Below, piece by piece: positions 57,481 to 64,000 of a DNA stretch of 64,000 nucleotides. How positions within the stretch are numbered: the stretch's first letter is position 1; every line of letters starts with the position of its first letter. The translations under genes and the position numbers were made by a program. The stretch comes from Prorocentrum cordatum. Its lineage: Eukaryota > Sar > Dinophyceae > Prorocentrales > Prorocentraceae. Under the pieces are notes generated by a model, which was not told where the DNA came from, did not search any database, and saw only the letters and a list, made by a program, of their open reading frames with translations. The stretch is from contig CAUYUJ010003658.1 in NCBI GenBank assembly GCA_963575745.1, positions 118,501-182,500 on the forward strand. Reading direction: 5' to 3'.

Positions 57481-57725
57481 AGGAGGAGGATGGGAGGAGG
57501 AAGAGGAAGAGGAGGAAGAGGAAGAGGAGGAAGACGGGAGAGGAGGATGGGAGAGGAAGCAGGCGACGACGATGATGACGATGACAGGGGCTTTGCATTA
57601 AGATGTTCGCGAATTGTTCGTTTCGGGGGCCTCTTGAAGGCGTCTTGGGACCATCCTGGGCCCCCTTTCGGACCACGCTGGGATCTTCGGGGCCCGATTG
57701 AGGCTCTCCTGGGATCCTTCTGAAT
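57481..57725. repeat. GGA tract and CTTGG/GGCC satellite block
   Basis: GGA/GAC tract to about 57588, then TCTTGAAGGCGTCTTGGGACC and similar satellite words from about 57620. Confidence 0.75.
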
Positions 57726-58810
57726 AAAGGACGCTTTGGGACGCTCCACTGCGCGCTGAAAACGCCTCGGCGGAGTTTCGAGTCTGGGGCTCCCAGATCT
57801 CTCCACCCGTCCCAGGGCCCGAAGACGGGCCCCAGGGGTCGCGACAGAAGATACACCTCAGACTCGATGCTTTGGAGCCTCTGCAGGCCTGGGTCTGCAG
57901 GCCGATTGTCCGCTTGTTTGATAGAGACCCTTGAGTCGTTCGTCGAACGCGCTTGCATGCGTCCTGCTCCTCTTTGTGCATTTCTGGTCTCATGTTTTTT
58001 GTTGCACTGCGGCGCGTTTCGGACTCCGGGCTCTCTTCAGGGCCAGGCTGCAGTGTCACGCGCGTGCGCCGTGCAGCGAGCGAGCAAGGCAGCTGGGGGT
58101 CGAGATCACTAGATGTAAGCCAGTGGGGGCGCGCATCAAGACACCCTGGGTTTCTTCGCTCCGCGCGCTTCGCGGCGACTTCTCGCGGACGTTGGAGGAG
58201 CTGCTGCGTTCAGGGTGCGCTGGGTTCCCTCCTGCGTGCATCTTGCGCGCAGGCTTTCAGGGCTGGGTTTCTTGCGAGGGCTTCTTGCGGACGCGTCTGC
58301 ACAGTATTGTCTGGCGTTCCAAATTGATCAACCATCCTGCCCCCATGCCAGTCCGCCCGTCGGCGTGTTCCATCTCCCCCACACGCGCCACCCCCCCTCC
58401 CCCCCCGCACGATCCACCCAGCCCACCCCACGCCCCGCTGAGGAAAGCCTACTCGCACCCCGATCCCCCGCACCCCCATGCTCATCCTGCGCTTCTCATC
58501 GAACACCCAGGGGGGGCGCGATCCCCACCGCGCGGACCACCGTCGCGCGCCGGAGGCACCGCGTCCCCGAGCGGCGCGCCGATGTGGCGAGGTTTCGGCG
58601 CCCATTAGTGGGGGGAGGGGTGCGCCCCCCAACGCTGGCCAAGAGACCCCGAGCATGAGGAGTAGCCCGGAGACGCCGCCCGAGGCGCCGCCCCCCCCTG
58701 CCCATCCCATCGCCGGACGCCCTCGCCCTGCATCCTGCTCCTGGTCGCCCTGCGGGAGCCAAGGGCTCCTCGCGAAGGTCGAGCATCCGGGCGCTCGCCC
58801 CCCTCACCGA
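57726..58810. other. GC-rich, no gene recognised
   Basis: Open frames on both strands (for example + 57931-58608), rich in Pro/Arg/Ser; C-runs at 58390-58410 and G-runs near 58510 and 58610. No domain. Confidence 0.4.
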
Positions 58811-58814
58811 ATCC

Positions 58815-58945
58815 GACTGCAGGGCGAGGAGGACGAGGATGAGGAGGAGGAGGAGCCGGAGGAGGCGGACGCAGAGGAGGAGGCGGACGAAGAGAAGGAG
58901 GCGGATGGGGACGAGGAGGAGGACGGGGAGAGGCCCTCGTCCTTG
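58815..58945. repeat. GAG/GAC/GCG acidic-codon tract
   Basis: Purine-rich triplets. The Glu/Asp run in the + frame is a repeat translation. Confidence 0.85.
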
Positions 58946-59681
58946 ATCAATCGTCGAGATCCAAGATGTTGCGTACTTTCCGCTTGTTTGGGGTCTTCAG
59001 AGTCCCCTTGAGGCTGCCGGAGGACTCCTGGGACCTCTTGGTACCCCGTCGACCTCCGCAGGTTTGTAGGACTTGTGCCATGTGTGGGAGGGGGACCAAG
59101 AGGCTTTCTCATTTGAGGGCTTGCTCGCTCTTCGGCATTCTGTCATCACGAGTGCGGCATATGCGGTGCTTGCGTTGCACGTGCTTCACATTGTTCGCCG
59201 CGCATGATGTGTGATCTGCGCGCCGCGCCACGTTCGGCGCGCACGGACGCGTCCAAGGTGCATGCTTAAGATGTGCCCCCCTTTACCGTGCTCGTGGGCG
59301 CGCATACGTAGATGCGTGCAGGTCGGCGTGCGCAGTATACTGAGCAGGCAGTCTCCACACGCTGGCCATGCGAAGGAGTCGGATACGCATTCGATTGGCG
59401 CAGCGGTGGAAGGCCAGGGCGGACAACAGGGGGGGGATTGGGAAAGGGACGGCTGCGAAATCTGTGCAGCTATTCTCGGCCCCGCCGTTACGCACGTTCT
59501 ACGATACATGGTCGTTCCAGATGTCGGGAGGCCCTGCGACAATCAGCTGCATGCAGCTGTCTACCTGAACCCCCTTTGCTGCCCCCTCCTCTTGTCCGAC
59601 CCGGCACGGGGATGCGGAGTCGAGCAGACAGGCTGGGAAGCCGAGAGTGGTGTGCGCACCCTGCGCGCTCGGACTCGCCAG
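58946..59681. other. End of intron D-E, nothing firm
   Basis: Short Cys/Arg-rich frames only. One + frame runs 59211-59813 into exon E; only its last part (from 59682) is supported as coding. Confidence 0.35.
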
Positions 59682-59717
59682 GTCTTGTGGGCCTTCTTCT
59701 TCGTCCTCTACATATTC
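59682..59717 (+). CDS. Channel exon E: S6 pore-lining helix
   Basis: Starts after CAG (59679-59681) in phase 0 and reads VLWAFFFVLYIF, a hydrophobic helix. Joined to exon D it follows ARDNQ directly. In Ca2+-channel domains the S6 helix (I-F-F-I-I-Y-I-like) begins at the same distance from the filter. The right end is uncertain. I place it before a GT at 59718, but the frame continues VFFMF to about 59732, which could still be S6 with a small deletion. The next exon (N-x-F-V-G segment) is not in the window. Confidence 0.72.
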
Positions 59718-59732
59718 GTCTTTTTCATGTTC

Positions 59733-60060
59733 CGCCGGCAAGCGCCGAGGGGGCTTTCGGAAACCGACGCGACCGAGTGCCACTTGGGTGAGGCCCGACT
59801 CCCGGTGTCCTAGTTTCAGCCCGCGGAGCGTCGGGGCGACTGGCGAGGGGGCCAGCGAGGGCGACGGGGCCCCACGGCGAAGGCGGCCCTGAGGTGGCCT
59901 CCCGGCCCCCGGCGATGCTCCCGAGAGGCCACCTCTACAGTCGGGGCAACGCAAGACTCGAGCAAGCCAGAACTCGGGTTTGCCGGAACATTTCACGAGC
60001 GCTTTTTGAAGAAGGGTCAGGGGGGCAAGGCTGAGCATGAGCGCCTTGTCTAGATGTTGA
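59733..60060. other. Nothing recognised
   Basis: Probably intron after exon E. GC-rich, no domain. Confidence 0.35.
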
Positions 60061-60255
60061 GACGGATCGGAAAATAGATGGATGTACAGATCTTGTTGTC
60101 CCGATGGTTGTCCCGATGGTTGTCCTGGTGGTTCTCCCGATGGTTGTCCTGATGGTTGTCCCGAAAGTTGTCCCGATGGTTGTTCCCACGGACTGTCTCG
60201 ATGGTGTTCCCGATAATTCTCCAATAGGTTGTCCGGATGCCGTTCCCGATCGATA
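60061..60255. repeat. 12-bp minisatellite GGTTGTCCCGAT, then GATCGATAG
   Basis: About 11 imperfect units (GGTTGTCCCGAT, GGTTGTCCTGGT). They are followed by CCCGATCGATAGATCATG and ATCGATAG, recalling the word pair at 14.3-15.1 kb. Confidence 0.85.
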
Positions 60256-60461
60256 GATCATGATATCGATAGTTCGACCAGAGAAGGACGTTCCAACATT
60301 GAATGTATGTATCATGGGCCCGCCAGTCTCCAGAGGGTTCGAAGTACCATCATGCTACAGGAAAGCTGCCTGGGAAGTTGATTAGGAACATGACTGATCG
60401 CCTTCTTGCGGCCCTCCGCATATTGTCTCGCACAAAGTTGCCCCAAGTGCCCTCTTGAACC

Positions 60462-60705
<244 letters not shown>

Positions 60706-60914
60706 CGCCCCAACAGGCTCCCCAAGACGCCCCAATACAATGCTCCCAGAAGGCCTTCTGGGAACCCGATTCATACGACCTCCGCCCCCCTACACAACCA
60801 GTTTCCTCGAAGGCCTTTCGGAATGCAAATTTGCATGCGTGGACTGTGGTCCACTACTTCAGTGGAGCAGTGAATTCGTCAAGGCCTGGGGCCTGCTAGA
60901 ACCTGAGCGCGCGC

Positions 60915-61640
60915 GAAGCTCGCGCGATGGTTCTAAAGAGAGACCCAAGAGGCCCCAAGACAGCACAAGAGACCCAAGAGGGGCCCAGACTGCCCCAAAG
61001 TGTCGGCCTGTGGGGCTCACGCAACCTCTCAAGACGGCCCAAGAGGCCCCGAAGCCGGCCCAGGAGGCCCCCAAGACGGCCTCAGGGAGCAAGAGAGCCT
61101 CGTTCGAAATCATGTTCCCGGAAGCCTCTGCGGGATCATGATTTCCGGGTTCCCAGGACGCCCAAAGACAGCCCCCAGAGGCCCCAGACATGCCGAAGAT
61201 GGCAGGACGGCCGACGACGCCGCCAAAACGCCCCAAGGGGGCCTCCAGAGGCCCCTCCAAAGGGCCCCCAAAGCCGAAAATCATACATGTTCCAATGGTT
61301 TTTAAAGCATTCTTGCGCTCTCCCATGTTCTGCCTCCCCACGGTCCCGGACCGCGTCAGAGGCCCTTCAGATCGCTCCAAGACGGCCGAAGAGGCTCCCA
61401 AGAAAGCCCAGAGACGGCCCAGGAGGCTCCCCAGATAAGTCAAGAGGGCCTCGAGAGCGCCCCAAGAGAGCCCCAAGAGCGACCCAAGAGGGCCCGAAGA
61501 GTGCGACATTTCGAGGTCTCCAGCCTGAAAGGCTCCTAGGACGTCCCCGGAGGCCATCAAGAGGCTCCCAAGAAACCCCCTCGGAAGCCCCATAGGCCCC
61601 TAAGGGGGGCCCCCTGGGAGCCCCCTGCGGGCCCCCAAGA
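60915..61640. repeat. CCAAGAGGCCC satellite block (reverse orientation)
   Basis: Reverse complement of the CTTGG/GGCC family: GCCCAAGAGGCCCCGAAG and similar. A larger diverged pair is present: GGAAGCCTCTGCGGGATC near 61120 and a similar GGGAACATCATTATT near 61680. Confidence 0.85.
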
Positions 61641-61860
61641 CAATTCGCGGTAAATCGTATGTCCCAGATAGCTTTCCGGGAACATCATTATTTGGGTTTC
61701 CGCCTGCCCCCCTCCCGCTGCCTGTTGGCGCCTTTGGCGCCGCCGCCGCCGCCTGGGCGTCAGCGCCAGTACAAGAAATCTGCGTGGACGTCCGAAAAGT
61801 TCAATTTTATGTCGGAGGTTGGGGAGGTGAAAACAAAGTGAAAAGTGACCTGAACCGTGT

Positions 61861-62372
61861 TTGTCCTGTGGTCGCTGCCGCTTCGGCCAACGATGCCTCC
61901 TGGGCGCTGCCGCGGGCACAGCGGCCCGGTTGTATGGCGCCTCGTGCGGGCGACCTCCCGCTCGCGAGCTCACCGCGCTCCGGACCGCCGCGCGGCGGGC
62001 GGTGTGCAGGGGCGGATTCCGCGCGGCCGCGGAGATCGTCTTCGGCACGCTGGCGCCGGGATGGCGGCTGGACCCCCGCGCCGTGGTTGTCCTCGCGCCG
62101 CTGTGTCAGGCGGCGAAGGCTCTCCGTGGGGCGTTGGCTGCCGGGCACGGCCGCGGTGAGGGCCCGATAGCTGCCGCGGCCCGCAGTTTGGCGGAACTCC
62201 AGTTCGGGGACGACGTCGAGGTCCGGAGGGGGGTGCCCGCCGCGCAACGGCTGGCGCCCAGAGGAGCGCCCGCTGCAGGACACCCGCAGCGCCCTCCTGG
62301 TAGCCTGGGCGCGCCGGGAGGCCCGCGTCCTGGCGGCCCCCCGCGGGGACTTCGCGCACGTGCAGGCGGGCG
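61861..62372 (+). pseudogene. LINE D post-RT segment
   Basis: AARLYGASCGRPPARELTAL, then RTAARRAVCRGG and APGWRLDPRAVVVLAPLCQA. This is the L-Y-G-A ... E-L-x-x-L-R-x-A-A segment seen also at 49.7 kb. The frame shifts near 62230-62370 into the next piece. Confidence 0.68.
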
Positions 62373-62880
62373 TTGACAGGTGGGCAATTTCGGCGGCTGC
62401 TGGAGGAGGAGGGCGCCCTGGCACCAGACGCAGCTTGCGCCCTGCGTGCGGTGCTGACCAGCAACGTGGTCACGGAGCCGGTGGCCGCGAAGTGGGGCAA
62501 GTCAGAGCGGTGTCCGGACTGCGGAGCCACGTGCGAGGGGCAGCGCGGGTTCTGGGACTGCCCGCGGTGGGCCAACAGGAGGCACGCGGCGTTCATGGCC
62601 GGGGGCCTTTCGGTCGCTGCCTTGCAGGCCCGCCTGCCGCCAGGGGTCGCGAACACCGGCGTGCTTCCGCTTGACGCCCGCTTGACCGCGTTCGCTGCTG
62701 CCGCCAGCGCCAGCGCCCCCGCGCCCGCGCTCCCCCTGCCGCACCCGACCGCGGAAGCCGCAGCGCGGTGTTGGGCCTGGACCGACGGGGCATGCGAGCA
62801 CCCGACCGACCCGCTGCTGGCCCGCGCCGGGTTTGGCTTCCGCTTGGAGGACGCCGCGGGCGCGCGAACCGACCGTGCAC
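62373..62880 (+). pseudogene. LINE D Cys knuckle and start of RNase H
   Basis: GGQFRRLLEEEGALAPDAAC, TSNVVTEPVAAKWGKSERCP, then CGATCEGQRGFWDCPRW. The knuckle has C-x2-C and the last Cys, but the usual His before F-W-D-C is missing. After an Ala/Pro spacer comes AWTDGACEHPTDPLLARAGF, the first RNase H strand with catalytic Asp at 62784-62786. Confidence 0.75.
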
Positions 62881-63413
62881 AGCGGCGGGGTCGACGGGGC
62901 GCAGACTGCGCAGCGCGCCGAGCTCACGGCAGCGGTGCAGGCGCTCCACGCGGCCCAGCAGCCCCTCGAGGACGTTACAGACTCGCAGTACGTCCAGAAC
63001 GGTGTCTCCGCGCTCTGGCAGGGCGTTTCCCCACGGGAGCGGTCGCACTCTGACTTGTGGGAATTCATCGCGCCCCACTGCCGCTTCGCTTCGGGCTCCT
63101 GACGGCGAGGTGGGTCAAAGGGCCACCTAGACGAGGGCGGCGCCGCCGCGCGCGGGGTGTCGAAGACCGGCTGGGCAATGCCGCCGCGGACGAGCTGGCC
63201 GGGGCGGCGGCCTCAGCGCGGCTGCCGCAGCCGGACCTCCTGCAGGCTCGCGGGGTCACGTTGCACGCCTTCCGGACGCTGCAGGTGCTGCCGGCTCTCC
63301 AAGCCAACCACGGCATCACCGGGCAGGCGCCGCCGTGCGTGCGACACCGATGGGCCGCGGCGCCGGAAACCCCACGTGGGCGGCGACGCGGCGGTGGCGG
63401 CGGCCGCGGCTAG
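62833..63413 (+). pseudogene. LINE D RNase H, remaining catalytic residues
   Basis: The frame 62833-63102 reads QTAQRAELTAAVQALHAAQQ (Glu codon 62920-62922) and VTDSQYVQNGVSALW (Asp codon 62980-62982). After a second frame change near 63105, LGNAAADELAGAAASARLPQ in 63057-63413 gives the last Asp (63189-63191). All four acidic RNase H residues are therefore present, separated by two frame changes. The protein would not be made intact unless those are sequencing errors. Confidence 0.78.
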
Positions 63414-63768
63414 GAGAGCGCTGCCGGCAGCGCCGCGCCTGAGCCCCGCTGAGGCGGCCCGCGTGCTCTTCGCTGGCGGCGCTTGGCGCGCGCACGTCGC
63501 CTCGCATGGGGCCAGGGTGGGTGGCCTGCATGCGACGCGGCTGCTGGGCCCCCGCGTGGGAGTTCGTGGCCAGCCGGCCCTGCGCTGGGTGGGCGCCGGC
63601 GCTGCCGCCACGGGTTGCTGGCCGCGCGCCTGGCCTTTCCGCTCCCCGCTCACTCCCCCCCGCCCCCCATGCCTCTCTGCCGCAGGGCTCTGCTGGATGG
63701 TAATTTAAAGTGTTTGTCCTGTGGGCTGGTTGCCCCGTCATTGCCCCGAGTATATCCCCCATCAGGCC
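63414..63768. other. LINE D 3' flank, nothing recognised
   Basis: GC-rich, ending in CCGCCCCCC- and CCTCTC-rich sequence. It may contain the LINE 3' untranslated part. Confidence 0.35.
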
Positions 63769-63925
63769 TAGGCTGTCTTGTGGGTTGTCTTATGGTTGGC
63801 CTGTGGGTTCTTGTCCCGCGGGTTGTCCCATGGCTTCCCCGTAGGTTGTCTTGTTGGTTGTCGCGCGGATGTCCCGTGATTGTCCCGCGGAGTGCTGCGC
63901 GGATTGTTCCATGGCTGTCCTTTTG
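63769..63925. repeat. GGTTGTC minisatellite
   Basis: GGTTGTCTTATGG, GGTTGTCCCATGG, GGTTGTCTTGTTGG and similar 11-15 bp units. It is the same word family as at 60.06-60.23 kb. Confidence 0.75.
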
Positions 63926-64000
63926 GAAATGCAAGCCGACATGAATTGTAAATCGAGATACAACTCCCATTGGAATCAACATGCAAATCGAATGCCTAAG

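Larger units (their letters stand above)
49441..59681 (+). other. Intron between channel exons D and E (10,241 bp, GC-AG)
   Basis: Begins GCGCCC and ends TCGCCAG. CCAGG occurs at both junctions. It contains two LINE copies and several minisatellites, listed separately. Confidence 0.72.
61861..63413 (+). mobile_element. LINE D: 5'-truncated 3' end with RNase H
   Basis: Post-RT segment, Cys knuckle and RNase H on + in four frames. The RT palm and EEP are absent, which is the usual 5' truncation of LINE insertions. It differs from LINE C in sequence. Frames are more intact than in the other copies, suggesting a younger insertion. Confidence 0.75.

Noticed and set aside
59211-59681. Whole 200-codon frame ending at 59813 as a membrane protein gene
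   Set aside because: Only the hydrophobic stretch from 59682 matches anything (channel S6). The part before it has no domain and is separated by a good acceptor site.

Overview
The window looks like nuclear DNA of a dinoflagellate (inference; Prorocentrum-like or Suessiales-like). The grounds are high GC, very dense simple repeats and minisatellites, several decayed non-LTR and Ty1/copia retrotransposons with domain layouts known from dinoflagellates, and one spliced gene whose introns look GC-AG. There is no prokaryotic layout: no operons, no convincing ribosome binding sites, no rRNA or tRNA, and no CRISPR. Nearly all long open frames are translations of repeats.

The one host gene I can support is on the + strand: the pore region of a voltage-gated Ca2+/Na+-type cation channel. 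It is spread over about 42 kb in tiny exons: A 17916-18031 (Cys-rich S5-pore loop), B 21062-21082 (probable micro-exon), C 39253-39289 (pore helix and selectivity-filter Glu), D 49370-49440 (filter to S6 linker) and E 59682-about 59717 (S6 helix). C, D and E join in phase and align without gaps to the pore-S6 stretch of four-domain calcium channels. The introns are about 3.0, 18.2, 10.1 and 10.2 kb. All four can be read as GC-AG, and the C/D and D/E introns carry short direct repeats at their two ends. Earlier exons (S1-S5) and later ones must lie outside the window or be unrecognised.

Layout. 1-887: degenerate CTTGG/GGCC repeat arrays. 1.65-6.8 kb: a nearly full-length but frameshifted non-LTR retrotransposon (LINE A: endonuclease, RT with FVDD, X domain, zinc-finger tail). 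6.8-9.7 kb: homopolymer tracts and a 1.85 kb trinucleotide tract. 12.1-12.5 kb: RT fragment. 14.3-17.7 kb: minisatellites and an inverted pair of G/C arrays around a GAC tract. 17.9-59.7 kb: the channel gene. Its introns hold a minus-strand retroelement tail (25.6-26.8), a decayed Ty1/copia element with a methyltransferase-like domain (27.3-35.4), a duplicated 0.65 kb segment (36.0 and 37.4), satellite blocks, two LINE 3' fragments (46.5 and 49.7) and a whole decayed LINE with RNase H (50.3-55.1). 60-64 kb: minisatellites, a GAC tract, a minus-oriented CTTGG block and a 5'-truncated LINE 3' end with all four RNase H acidic residues (61.9-63.4).

The retroelements do not work with the host gene; they are mostly intron filler. 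All are broken by frameshifts, and three have lost a catalytic Asp (to Gly).
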